Shown: piece by piece, positions 51,875 to 60,000 of the stretch
Numbering within the stretch: position 1 is the first letter of the stretch
How the letters are laid out: every line of letters begins with the position of its first letter
Source: Desulfosporosinus orientis DSM 765
Lineage (GTDB): Bacteria; Bacillota; Desulfitobacteriia; Desulfitobacteriales; Desulfitobacteriaceae
Assembly: GCF_000235605.1 (NCBI RefSeq)
Contig: NC_016584.1
Coordinates: 4,260,001 to 4,324,000, forward strand
Direction: 5' to 3'
DNA length: 64,000 bases
Made by a program: the position numbers and the translations under genes
The notes under the pieces: model-generated
What the model saw: the letters and a program-made list of their open reading frames with translations, nothing else
The model's database searches: none
What the model was told of the DNA's origin: nothing

Positions 51875-52129
51875 GTGCAGCTTGACAGCTGGATTTTTTT
51901 ATTTTTAAACCTGACTATGTTACTGGCGGTTTCTGGGTTTACAATTATCTTATTAAGAAGCAGCTTCAACCATCCCTTTAAGGGAAATAAAGTTTCTGCG
52001 CGTCAAGTCACTTTAAGCTCTCTTATTCTGGTACCCTTCAAAAAATTTCTGATCATCCGACGAATGATCAAACAGGAAAATGATGATGATTCACCCTTTT
52101 TTTCCTCTTTAGTCTTAATTAAAAACTAA
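51875..52129 (+). CDS. small membrane protein preceding a YidC/Oxa1-like gene
   Basis: 84 residues from GTG 51875, 8-9 bases after GGAGGAGG; a GTG 9 bases earlier overlaps the site. One hydrophobic segment near the N-terminus (about 5-27, SWIFLFLNLTMLLAVSGFTI), then a basic helix-rich part (KKFLIIRRMIKQENDDD). Not recognised. The next gene, 14 bases on, encodes a YidC/Oxa1-like protein, so the two probably act together. Confidence 0.6.
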   Translation: MQLDSWIFLFLNLTMLLAVSGFTIILLRSSFNHPFKGNKVSARQVTLSSLILVPFKKFLIIRRMIKQENDDDSPFFSSLVLIKN

Positions 52130-52143
52130 GGAGGAAAATTTAA

Positions 52144-52797
52144 ATGCATATGTTCAGTTCAACCTTTTCATTAATATTAAGTTCTTTGATTAATTTTACT
52201 GGTGATTGGTTTTTTGCTATTGCCTTACTAACCATTGGAATTAAGATATGCCTCTTTCCTTTCTCTCTTAGACAACAACGTTCTCAATTATTAACCGCAA
52301 ACTTCAATGAAGCAAAGTCCATTATCACTAAAAAATTTAAGAATAAAAAAGACAAAGCAAATTCTGAAATAATAAAGGTGGCTTCTAAATATCGTGTTAA
52401 TTCTCTCACCACGTTCATTCCCCTTTTACTTCAAGCACCCATCTTCTTCTCATTATACTTTTCTGTGCTCAATCTAAGCTCAACTGTAGGCAGCAGTGTC
52501 TTACCCTGGATTTCCGGTGTTCACTCCATTGATAATCTCCACGTTTTACCTTTGCTTGCGGGTTTATCCCAAGGTTTAAGCGGATTTACTATGAACAGTA
52601 AAAACCTCTCGGCCTTCATAGTTCCCGTAATCATTGGCGTGGTTTTTCTCTGGAAAGCCCCGGCAGCCCTTAGCGCCTACTGGCTTGTAAACTCTGCTTC
52701 AAGATTTCTGGAAATGAAGATCTTTTCTTTAGACATTATGCGGCGAAAGTTCTTCAATGTTCCAACAGCTGATCAAATGGCGGAAAAAACTGCCTAA
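52144..52797 (+). CDS. divergent YidC/Oxa1-family membrane insertase-like protein
   Basis: 217 residues behind AAGGAGGAAA. Five hydrophobic segments and the YidC layout: TIGIKICLFPFSLRQQRSQL (about 33-52, first core segment and cytosolic loop), FIPLLLQAPIFFSLYFSV (about 87-104), and two C-terminal segments (about 150-190). It lacks the lipoprotein signal of Gram-positive YidC/SpoIIIJ and is shorter than housekeeping copies. Where YidC proteins carry the functional Arg in the first segment (I-x-x-R-x-x-x-x-P), this one has Lys. It is therefore a specialised paralogue. A terminator follows. Confidence 0.75.
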   Translation: MHMFSSTFSLILSSLINFTGDWFFAIALLTIGIKICLFPFSLRQQRSQLLTANFNEAKSIITKKFKNKKDKANSEIIKVASKYRVNSLTTFIPLLLQAPIFFSLYFSVLNLSSTVGSSVLPWISGVHSIDNLHVLPLLAGLSQGLSGFTMNSKNLSAFIVPVIIGVVFLWKAPAALSAYWLVNSASRFLEMKIFSLDIMRRKFFNVPTADQMAEKTA

Positions 52798-52805
52798 CAC
52801 TTCAG

Positions 52806-52859
52806 GGGAGCATCCCAAAACTACCTTTCTAAGTAGAAGCGGATGCTCCCTTTTGTTTT
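52806..52859 (+). terminator. terminator after the YidC-like gene
   Basis: GGGAGCATCC pairs with GGATGCTCCC (10 bp), followed by TTTTGTTTT. Confidence 0.85.
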
Positions 52860-52888
52860 AATTTGCCTTACCTTTTTAAACCTATTGA

Positions 52889-52919
52889 AAAGGCTGGAAC
52901 ATTTTTTGCTCCAGCCTTT
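52889..52919 (-). terminator. terminator after cooC
   Basis: AAAGGCTGGA pairs with TCCAGCCTTT (10 bp), with A/T-runs on both sides, 30 bases below the cooC stop. Confidence 0.8.
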
Positions 52920-52950
52920 AGTATATGCAAGTTTTGACGGCCTTGATTGA

Positions 52951-53727
52951 TTAGATCCTAAGCAGTGAATCAATTTTCCCTTTAATCTTTTCAGCTTCCC
53001 GAACAAAACCTTCGCTCAGGTCAAATAAATTTTCGCCGTGAAAATCCGCCTCTACAACCTGGGGATCATAGGGGAAATGTCCTAAAATGGGAAGAAAGTT
53101 AATCGCCTGTTCAATCTCAGGTAATTGCCCTTCATGCACTTTGTTCACCACTGCATAAACATGTTGGACACCCAAATCATTAGCAAGCTTTAGGACTGCC
53201 TGAGCTGTTTCAATACTCCGTCGTCCGGGTTCCACGACAACAATAAAGGCGTCCACACCCCTGGCAGTCCCACGCCCAAAGTGCTCAAGCCCTGCCTCCA
53301 TATCTAAAATGGCAATTTCATCTCTTTCCATAACAATATGATCCAAAAGACTTTTTAAAAGTGTATTTTCCGGGCAGGCACAGCCCGTACCCCCTTGGGT
53401 AATGGAGCCCATCCGCAAAAGCTTGATCCCCCGGTATTCCGCAACATAGATATCCGGGATGTCATCCACCCGGGGATTGAGGCTATAAATTGCCCCAATC
53501 GTTCCCGGCTCAGCTCCCGTGCGTTCTTTGATGAGTTTTCGTTCTTCAGAAATAGGCGTTAAACGGGCCAATAATTCCGAAGGAAAGCCCAGAGCCGTTC
53601 CCAAATTAGCATCCGGGTCAGCATCTACGGCAAGAACTCTCTGTCCATCCCGAGCGTACAGATAGCATAGCAGCGATGACAAGGTAGTTTTACCTACACC
53701 TCCTTTTCCGGAGATGGCAATCTTCAT
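52951..53727 (-). CDS. cooC: CO dehydrogenase nickel-insertion ATPase
   Basis: 258 residues from ATG 53727, 8 bases after GAGGG. Deviant Walker A (P-loop) ISGKGGVGKTT (about 4-14), ADPDANLG (about 38-45) and IAILDMEAGLEHFGRGTARG (about 126-145). These are CooC/MinD-family marks: a P-loop ATPase that loads nickel into the C-cluster of CODH. Length matches CooC. It lies 43 bases below cooS in the same operon. Confidence 0.92.
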   Translation of the reverse strand: MKIAISGKGGVGKTTLSSLLCYLYARDGQRVLAVDADPDANLGTALGFPSELLARLTPISEERKLIKERTGAEPGTIGAIYSLNPRVDDIPDIYVAEYRGIKLLRMGSITQGGTGCACPENTLLKSLLDHIVMERDEIAILDMEAGLEHFGRGTARGVDAFIVVVEPGRRSIETAQAVLKLANDLGVQHVYAVVNKVHEGQLPEIEQAINFLPILGHFPYDPQVVEADFHGENLFDLSEGFVREAEKIKGKIDSLLRI

Positions 53728-53770
53728 GCTTTTTTCCCTCATATCCTCACCCCGTCCTTTTATCTCAATT

Positions 53771-55717
53771 CTAAATTTCCGGGCAAACAAGTCCCAAAGC
53801 CTTACGTTTCTGGATAATCCGGGCAACCATGGTTTGAGCAGCCTGGATCGGGTCTTCTTCGTAAATTAGTTTTCCCCCAAAAAGTTCATCCGTAGTCACA
53901 GGAAACTCACCTTTATCAGCAGTCAGGGCTTGCTCAACAAGAGGTGACCCTGTAATAGGAGCATCGACCCCGATGTGGACGTCCACTCCCTGAGCAATAA
54001 AGAAGGTGCCAATGGATAAAGCTTTAGGGCTATGATTTTCAGGACTGGAGCCTGCCACAGGCAATTGTCTTACAGCCACCCCCATTCTGTTTCCCAGGGC
54101 AACCAGCAAGTCATCAATCCTGGAATTATCCACACAACTCCCCATATGAAGGGCCGGAGGCAGGGCTGGTAAACCATTGGCTTTCCCAATAGCTCTTAAA
54201 ACGTTGGCAAGTTTTTCACCGCAATACTGCAAACCATCGGGTGACAACAAACCGTTTTTCCCTAAAGAATGAGCTGAGCATCCGGAGGCAACGATTAAGA
54301 CATTATTCCGCAAAAGTTCTTTAGCCACTTCCGTGTTAGCCCAATCTTGTTTCACTTTAGGATTCGTGCATCCTACAATAGCCACTACACCCAAGATGTC
54401 CCCTTTGGCAACGGCTTCAATTAAAGGGAGTAAGGGGTCTGCCTCATTTAAAGCAGCCAAAAGCTCAACAATCTGCTCAACGGAAAAACCAGCGTAGGCT
54501 TCAGTAGTATCCGCCGGAATCCGCACTTTTGACTGATCCCGCTCCGGGTAATGGGCCAGAGCACGGCGGACGATCTCCTCACCCATTTTGTCCGCCTCTT
54601 CCGGTGTCCAATCCACATAGCTGGCCCCTTCCACCTTAATATTCGGCAAGGTGGAGATAAGTTCTGTGTGATAACATTCCGCCACTTGGGCCAGGCCGGG
54701 CATGATGCATTGTGCGTCTACCACCATTGCCTCTAAAGCACCGGTGATAATTGCCAGTTCCTGACTGGCATAGTTTGTCGCTACGGATACTCCCTGACGC
54801 ATTAAAAGTTCATTGGCACTGCAGCAAACTCCTACAATGTTAATGCCTTTTGCTCCCAAAGCTATCGCCTGATTATTTAATTTTCTGCTCCATTCCAGAA
54901 CTTTTTCCGAGACCATAGGAATATGCCCATGAACAGCAATATTGACATAATCCTCTTTGATAACTCCCATCCGATATTGGGTTTTAACAAGGCGGGGAGT
55001 ACCAAATATTACATCCTGAAGATCTGTGGAAAGATGCAGTCCATCATATCCCTCTACTAATCCCATTTTCATAACAGCCAAGAGAAGACTGACCGGATCA
55101 CTTTCACAGCCCATGGCTGTTTTATTAATGGCGTTGGCAATTTCCAAATGTGCGTTGGAAGGCAATAGATTGAGTTTTTCCCAGGCTTCAATGGCTTGAT
55201 CCTGAGCTCGAAGGCGGAGCCAATGGGAGACACCGGATTGCTGCTGAAAATCCTGCAAAGCAGTTAAAGCTACTTCTTGAGCCAGTTTATCCAATTCCAC
55301 ACCATCGACAGTCAATCCCAGTTTCTTGCCAATGCTGATAAGCTTTTCTTTACCCTTAATTTCATAAGGAGCTTTTCCTTCGGCGGTCTCTAAAAGAGTG
55401 TGCAAGACCTCTCTGGCATGTTCAACGTGGGGCGTTGCTCCTTCTACAATTAGGGAGAGAAGATTCCGAGCCACAATCTGATCCGCTGTGGCCCCGCACA
55501 CACCGCGTTTTACTCCTTTATTTCCATTGAAAGTTATACGACAGGGTCCCTGCAGACAGCGGCGGCAGCAAACTCCTGTTAAGCCGAACTTACAATGGGG
55601 TTCTTGCTCCCTCGCCCTTTGAAAAGCTGTGTCAATCCCTTCCTGTTCTGCCTTCACCAGCAGTTCCTGTACTCCCGTATCCAGGGAAAGATCAGTTACT
55701 AATATCTGTCTTGACAT
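53771..55717 (-). CDS. cooS: anaerobic Ni-Fe carbon monoxide dehydrogenase, catalytic subunit
   Basis: 648 residues from ATG 55717, 9 bases after AAGGAG. Ligands are complete: Cys42 and Cys50 for the D cluster; Cys51, Cys54, Cys59 and Cys74 for the B cluster. The C-cluster residues are present as His in AVHGHIPMV and Cys in GVCCSANELL, VVDAQCIMP, VGCTNPK, ASGCSAHS and HMGSCVDNS. CO + H2O to CO2 + 2H+ + 2e-. No acs, ech or cooF genes follow, so electrons must reach a separate ferredoxin. The CooA-like gene just upstream points to induction by CO. Confidence 0.96.
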   Translation of the reverse strand: MSRQILVTDLSLDTGVQELLVKAEQEGIDTAFQRAREQEPHCKFGLTGVCCRRCLQGPCRITFNGNKGVKRGVCGATADQIVARNLLSLIVEGATPHVEHAREVLHTLLETAEGKAPYEIKGKEKLISIGKKLGLTVDGVELDKLAQEVALTALQDFQQQSGVSHWLRLRAQDQAIEAWEKLNLLPSNAHLEIANAINKTAMGCESDPVSLLLAVMKMGLVEGYDGLHLSTDLQDVIFGTPRLVKTQYRMGVIKEDYVNIAVHGHIPMVSEKVLEWSRKLNNQAIALGAKGINIVGVCCSANELLMRQGVSVATNYASQELAIITGALEAMVVDAQCIMPGLAQVAECYHTELISTLPNIKVEGASYVDWTPEEADKMGEEIVRRALAHYPERDQSKVRIPADTTEAYAGFSVEQIVELLAALNEADPLLPLIEAVAKGDILGVVAIVGCTNPKVKQDWANTEVAKELLRNNVLIVASGCSAHSLGKNGLLSPDGLQYCGEKLANVLRAIGKANGLPALPPALHMGSCVDNSRIDDLLVALGNRMGVAVRQLPVAGSSPENHSPKALSIGTFFIAQGVDVHIGVDAPITGSPLVEQALTADKGEFPVTTDELFGGKLIYEEDPIQAAQTMVARIIQKRKALGLVCPEI

Positions 55718-55774
55718 CGCCAACATCTCCTTGTCAAAAAAGTTTTCCTTCTCTGACAACCATCTTAAGACAAG

Positions 55775-55818
55775 AAAAATAAGAAAACCATCAAACATCT
55801 GACGGTTTTCTTATTTTT
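55775..55818 (-). terminator. terminator between cooA-like gene and cooS
   Basis: An 18-base stem with one mismatch (55775-55792 with 55801-55818) and an 8-base loop, followed by T-rich sequence (TTATTTTTCTTGTC) on the minus strand. It separates the regulator from cooS, which then has only about 55 bases for its own promoter. Confidence 0.8.
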
Positions 55819-55831
55819 TCGACATATTAAT

Positions 55832-56497
55832 TTATTCTGTCCTTTCTCCTAATTCCTGCAGCCTTGGCTCATCCAGCAAGAACACTGTTTTGCGATTCCG
55901 TTTGATAACCCCATCCCGTTCCCATCGATTCAAAAGCATGGAGGCGGTCTGGCGGGAACTCCCCACGGCTAAAGCAATATCCTCCACTGATAAACCAAGA
56001 TTAATAAATGTGCCCTCTTCTTTTATAACTCCTTTTTCTTTAGCAGCATCCAGTAAAAAGCGGGCAAGTCGTTTATCGATATCAAGAAAGGCCAGATTTT
56101 CAATGATGCGAAGGGTATTCCCTAAGCTGTCTCCTAAAGCCTTAACCATACCGATAAGGATTGTAGGGTTATTGAGCATAAAAAGATGAAACGCTTTGGC
56201 ACTGATGGCTAGTATCTGGGCTGCTTCTCTCGCTTCGGCAAAGGTTTTGGAATGACTGCTATAAATATCACCCGGTTCTAAAAAGGCGATGGTAAATTCC
56301 TTTCCATCCGGATAAGCGAGATAAATGCGTACTTTGCCTTCTAACACAATCATAATGAAATTATCCTTGCAGCCCGGTTCAAAAATCCGTTTATTTTTTT
56401 TATAGTCTCTGATCTGAGCATTACCTTGAAGAATTTCCAACTGTTCATCCCTTAAAGCTCTTAAAAGGGGAATTCTCCTCAGTTCATTTAAATCCAT
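55832..56497 (-). CDS. cooA: CooA-like CRP/FNR-family CO sensor
   Basis: 221 residues from ATG 56497 behind GGGAG; CooA of Rhodospirillum is 222. Cyclic-nucleotide-type sensor domain, long C helix, then helix-turn-helix VEDIALAVGSSRQTASMLLN (about 168-187). The segment EPGDIYSSHSKTFAEA aligns with G-D-x-F-x-x-H of CooA. His82 stands where CooA has its haem ligand His77. The redox-switch Cys75 is replaced by Ser, as in several Firmicute CooA proteins. No FNR-type cysteine set at the N-terminus. Its place just upstream of cooS-cooC supports CO sensing. Haem binding is inferred. Confidence 0.78.
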   Translation of the reverse strand: MDLNELRRIPLLRALRDEQLEILQGNAQIRDYKKNKRIFEPGCKDNFIMIVLEGKVRIYLAYPDGKEFTIAFLEPGDIYSSHSKTFAEAREAAQILAISAKAFHLFMLNNPTILIGMVKALGDSLGNTLRIIENLAFLDIDKRLARFLLDAAKEKGVIKEEGTFINLGLSVEDIALAVGSSRQTASMLLNRWERDGVIKRNRKTVFLLDEPRLQELGERTE

Positions 56498-56632
56498 GAT
56501 CCAGAACTCCCAGCCTGTTTTATTCTCTAGCATGACTTCAATAGATTATATCACACATTATTCTCCCAATTCTCCACTATATCCAAAGCTTCTTGAATAA
56601 ATTCCTGCTCTTAATCCTGATATTCACATCAC

Positions 56633-56646
56633 TTAACGTTAAGTTA
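56633..56646. promoter_or_regulatory. 14-bp palindrome, possible MarR operator
   Basis: ACTTAACGTTAAGT is a perfect palindrome about 115 bases before the MarR gene. MarR sites are usually AT-rich palindromes of this size. It could equally serve the divergent cooA-like gene. Confidence 0.4.
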
Positions 56647-56760
56647 AGCAATTTTATATTCAGCGAAAATCCCGAAGATATTTTTCCAGAAATCTACTAG
56701 TGTAATTTTAACGGACAAGTCTTATACTTTAGTAAGTCAAATATTGAGGTGATAAAACAG

Positions 56761-57216
56761 ATGGCTAAAAATTCTCAAGATTTAGCACAAGAATTACTGC
56801 GGATCTTCTCACAATTTAAACGGCCAAGTGGGCAACATCCTTTTTCAAAGCAGGGGATAAAGCCTAGCGAATTCATATTGCTAAACTTGCTCCTCAAGGA
56901 TTGTGATGATAATTCAGTAGGTATGAGAGTCACTGAAATCAGTGAAAAGCTGGATATTACTCCCGGTGGTGTAACTCACACCATCAATTCCTTAGAAAAA
57001 GGCGGGTTTATTGAACGATCAGCAGATCCAAATGATCGCCGTATCGTCTTAGTCCGGGCAACGGAGAAAAGTCAAAAAGTTATCAAACAGCTTTATGCTG
57101 AACAGCTCCATTTTATAGAAGGTTTAGTAACTTTTCTGGGAGAGCAGGACAGCCAGGAATTCATCCGGCTGTTTTCAAAAACCTTAGATTATTTTAAAGA
57201 AAGCAGGAAAAAGTAA
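56761..57216 (+). CDS. MarR-family regulator
   Basis: 151 residues from ATG 56761, 10 bases after GAGGTG. Winged helix (about 35-105): MRVTEISEKLDITPGGVTHT (about 57-76), then INSLEKGGFIERSADPNDRR with the D-x-R-x wing. Its stop and the next start overlap (TAATG), coupling it to the 14-segment efflux pump, which it probably represses until a toxic ligand binds. Confidence 0.9.
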   Translation: MAKNSQDLAQELLRIFSQFKRPSGQHPFSKQGIKPSEFILLNLLLKDCDDNSVGMRVTEISEKLDITPGGVTHTINSLEKGGFIERSADPNDRRIVLVRATEKSQKVIKQLYAEQLHFIEGLVTFLGEQDSQEFIRLFSKTLDYFKESRKK

Positions 57217-58823
57217 TGGAGACAAATCAAAGACGCAAAATTTTAATTGTCGGCTTACTCTTAGGGATGTTCTTTGCGAGTTTAGACCAAACAATCGTAG
57301 GAACCGCTATGCCCAGAGTGGTTTCTGATTTACAAGGCTTAGATATTTTCGTCTGGGTAACTACAGCATACATGTTAAGTTCAACAACAGTGGTACCCAT
57401 CGCCGGCAAGCTGGCCGATATTTTTGGCCGCCGGATTATGTATGTCTTGGGCATTGGCATATTCATGCTGGGGTCAGCCTTATCGGGACAAGCCCATTCC
57501 ATGACAGCCTTAATCTTATCTCGTGGTCTCCAAGGCATTGGCGGTGGGGTCATGATGCCAATGGCAATGACCATTGTCGGGGATATATTCCCGCCCGCTC
57601 AGAGAGGTAAATGGCAAGGACTCATGGGGGCTCTTTTTGGTCTTTCTTCCATCGTTGGTCCCACCATCGGAGGATGGATTGTCGACCACTCTTCATGGCG
57701 CTGGGTATTTTATATCAACATCCCCGTGGGTATCCTGGCAGCAGCCACTATCTTTGTGGGACTTTCCGGTGAAAAGCAGGTAAAAGCCAAAGACAACATT
57801 GCCATAGATTATGCAGGAGTTATCACCCTCATCCTAGGTGTTGTGCCTCTGTTACTTGGCCTAAGTCTTGGCGGCAAAGACTACCCCTGGAGTTCCTGGC
57901 AAATTCTGACCCTCTTTTTAACCACTGTTGTCTTCTTAGGTTCCTTTATATTTATTGAGAAAAAAGCAAAGGATCCGATTTTAAGTTTGCATTTATTTAA
58001 AAACAGAGTATTTACTTCCGTCAATCTTGTCGGTTTTCTCATGGGCTTTGGCATGTTTGGAGCGATTACCTTCTTACCTTTATATCTCCAAGGTGTTTTA
58101 GGAGTAAGCGCAACATCCTCTGGCAATACCATGATTCCTATGATGACCGCTATGATGATAACCAGTATTTTGGGAGGCAAACTTGTCACGAGAATTCAGT
58201 TTCGCACCCAGTTCGCTCTGGGAATGTCCATTATGGCCATTGGCTTTTATTTAATGAGCACCATGAATGTCAACACCAGTCAATCCACAGCGATCATGAA
58301 CATTATTGTCTTAGGATTAGGCATGGGCTTAGTCATGCCGACCCTGACAATTGCTGTACAAAGCGTGTTTCCTCCGGCTGAGAGAGGAGTTGTCACCGCT
58401 GCAACTCAATTCTTCCGCAGTATCGGCAGCACCCTAGGTATGACAATTCTCGGCGTTGTTATGAATCATTACTCTGCCAGTTATTTAAGAAGTGATTTCA
58501 TACCGGCAGTTGAAAAGATTCCTGGTATGCAAGCAGGACCTTTTGCAGGTATGCTCGCTAAGGCAAATACGGATCCTCAAGGATTGTTCAATATTCTGCT
58601 GAGTCCGGATGCTTTAAACAGCATTCCTCAATCACTTCAGCAAATCATGATGCCTCCCCTTAAATTAGCCTTAGCCAGCTCACTGCACTACGTTTTTCTG
58701 GTAGCAATGGGTATTGTCTTTATTGGTATCATCGTCAGCCTGTTTATGGGCAACGCTAGAATTGAAAGCGAAGCAAGCTCTAAAACCAACGTTAAGCTGG
58801 AAGCTGAACTAACTAATGCTTAA
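57216..58823 (+). CDS. 14-segment MFS drug efflux pump (EmrB/QacA type)
   Basis: 535 residues with 14 membrane segments. Motif A GKLADIFGRRIMY (about 64-76), and the DHA2 mark L-D-x-T-I-V in FFASLDQTIVGTAMPRVVSD (about 19-38) with the acidic residue in the first segment. SRGLQGIGGGVMMPMAMTIV (about 104-123) is motif B/C. Driven by the proton gradient, it expels lipophilic or cationic compounds. It forms a two-gene unit with the MarR regulator. Confidence 0.93.
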   Translation: METNQRRKILIVGLLLGMFFASLDQTIVGTAMPRVVSDLQGLDIFVWVTTAYMLSSTTVVPIAGKLADIFGRRIMYVLGIGIFMLGSALSGQAHSMTALILSRGLQGIGGGVMMPMAMTIVGDIFPPAQRGKWQGLMGALFGLSSIVGPTIGGWIVDHSSWRWVFYINIPVGILAAATIFVGLSGEKQVKAKDNIAIDYAGVITLILGVVPLLLGLSLGGKDYPWSSWQILTLFLTTVVFLGSFIFIEKKAKDPILSLHLFKNRVFTSVNLVGFLMGFGMFGAITFLPLYLQGVLGVSATSSGNTMIPMMTAMMITSILGGKLVTRIQFRTQFALGMSIMAIGFYLMSTMNVNTSQSTAIMNIIVLGLGMGLVMPTLTIAVQSVFPPAERGVVTAATQFFRSIGSTLGMTILGVVMNHYSASYLRSDFIPAVEKIPGMQAGPFAGMLAKANTDPQGLFNILLSPDALNSIPQSLQQIMMPPLKLALASSLHYVFLVAMGIVFIGIIVSLFMGNARIESEASSKTNVKLEAELTNA

Positions 58824-58926
58824 GTCAACACTTCCCAGATAATGCAACTTTACTGCTACTCCGAACAACTCATTCGAAAAATAATCTCAAAGAAAATACC
58901 AAAAGACCTCCAGACCCAAAAGCCAG

Positions 58927-58974
58927 GGCAGCTTCGTCCACAGAAGTGAACCCCTTGCATGGAGAAGGCGGTAA
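58927..58974. repeat. partial copy of the GCTTCGTCCAC element
   Basis: 58931-58973 matches the minus strand of 27362-27321 at about 38 of 43 positions (GCTTCGTCCACAG, then GAACCC and GCATGGAGA). Only one end of the longer element is present. It lies in the 298-base gap after the efflux gene, just before the terminator. Confidence 0.55.
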
Positions 58975-58984
58975 ACAACTCTAA

Positions 58985-59030
58985 CAAATAACCCCCGAGA
59001 AGCTCGTAAGGAGCTCTTGGGGGTTATTTG
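58985..59030. terminator. bidirectional terminator after the efflux gene
   Basis: A stem of about 20 bp (58985-59005 with 59011-59030, core AACCCCC/GGGGGTT) with one mismatch and one bulge, A/T-rich at its base on both sides. Confidence 0.85.
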
Positions 59031-59121
59031 CCTAAATTCCAGTGCTTTGAACCCTAACATGTGCTAAGATATAATTTAAAAGTATTGTAAATCTTCACTA
59101 AAAGGGGATCTAAGGCGACTC

Positions 59122-60000
59122 ATGGAATTAGAACAATTAAAACAAGGACTAAGCCAAAAAGGTTATATAGCGGATGATACTACGGCTCAGGTACTCCAGT
59201 ATTCTTTACTGCTGAACAAACCCCTGCTGATTGAAGGTCCCGCCGGAGCCGGCAAGACAGAGCTGGCTAAAGTCTGGAGCCAGTATCTGGACAGAAATCT
59301 CATCCGCCTGCAATGTTATGAAGGTATTGATGAAAGTAAAGCCCTCTATGAATGGAATTATCATAAACAATTGCTCTACATACAGACCCAAAATTCAGAT
59401 CAAAAGACGTGGTCCCATACCAGCAAAAGCATTTATGCCCGGGAATTCCTCTCAGAAAGGCCTTTATTGCGGGCCATTAACAGCGAAAAACCCTCCGTTC
59501 TTTTAATCGATGAAATCGATAAAAGTGACGAAGAGTTCGAAAGCTTTCTCCTGGAAATACTGTCGGATTGGCAAATAACCATTCCTGAAAGCGGGACTAT
59601 TGCCGCTGCCAGCATACCTTCCGTTATCTTAACCAGCAACAATACCCGGAATATAAGTAACGCCCTGCGGAGACGATGTCTCTATTTGTACTTGGATTAC
59701 CCCAATGAGCAAAGGGAACTGGATATTCTGAGACTTCATTTTCCCGCTCTTAACGTTACCTTAGGAAAACAAGTCGTAACCTTTGTCAGAAGTTTAAGGC
59801 TTGAAAAACTAAAGAAACACCCAAGTATCAGTGAAGTTATTGATTGGGTCAGTATTCTGGATCACATGGGTATTGAAGAGCTTTCTGCTGATCTGATCAT
59901 CAATACCCTTAATATTCTTTTAAAGTTCAAAGACGATTGTGAAAAAATTATTGATAAAATGCAGCAAAAGGATTGGTTTAGTGGAATATCTAATTCTTGA
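59122..60000 (+). CDS. MoxR-type AAA+ ATPase (CoxD-like)
   Basis: 292 residues. Walker A EGPAGAGKTELAKVW (about 37-51), Walker B LLIDEIDKSDEEFESFLLEI (about 127-146), sensor 1 LTSNNTRNISNALRRRCLYL (about 172-191) with the arginine finger pair. MoxR proteins of this length act as chaperones on metalloenzymes together with a von Willebrand-A partner. The partner is encoded directly after and overlaps it by 20 bases. CoxD/CoxE of aerobic CO dehydrogenase are the closest described pair, but no molybdenum enzyme is in the window. Confidence 0.88.
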   Translation: MELEQLKQGLSQKGYIADDTTAQVLQYSLLLNKPLLIEGPAGAGKTELAKVWSQYLDRNLIRLQCYEGIDESKALYEWNYHKQLLYIQTQNSDQKTWSHTSKSIYAREFLSERPLLRAINSEKPSVLLIDEIDKSDEEFESFLLEILSDWQITIPESGTIAAASIPSVILTSNNTRNISNALRRRCLYLYLDYPNEQRELDILRLHFPALNVTLGKQVVTFVRSLRLEKLKKHPSISEVIDWVSILDHMGIEELSADLIINTLNILLKFKDDCEKIIDKMQQKDWFSGISNS

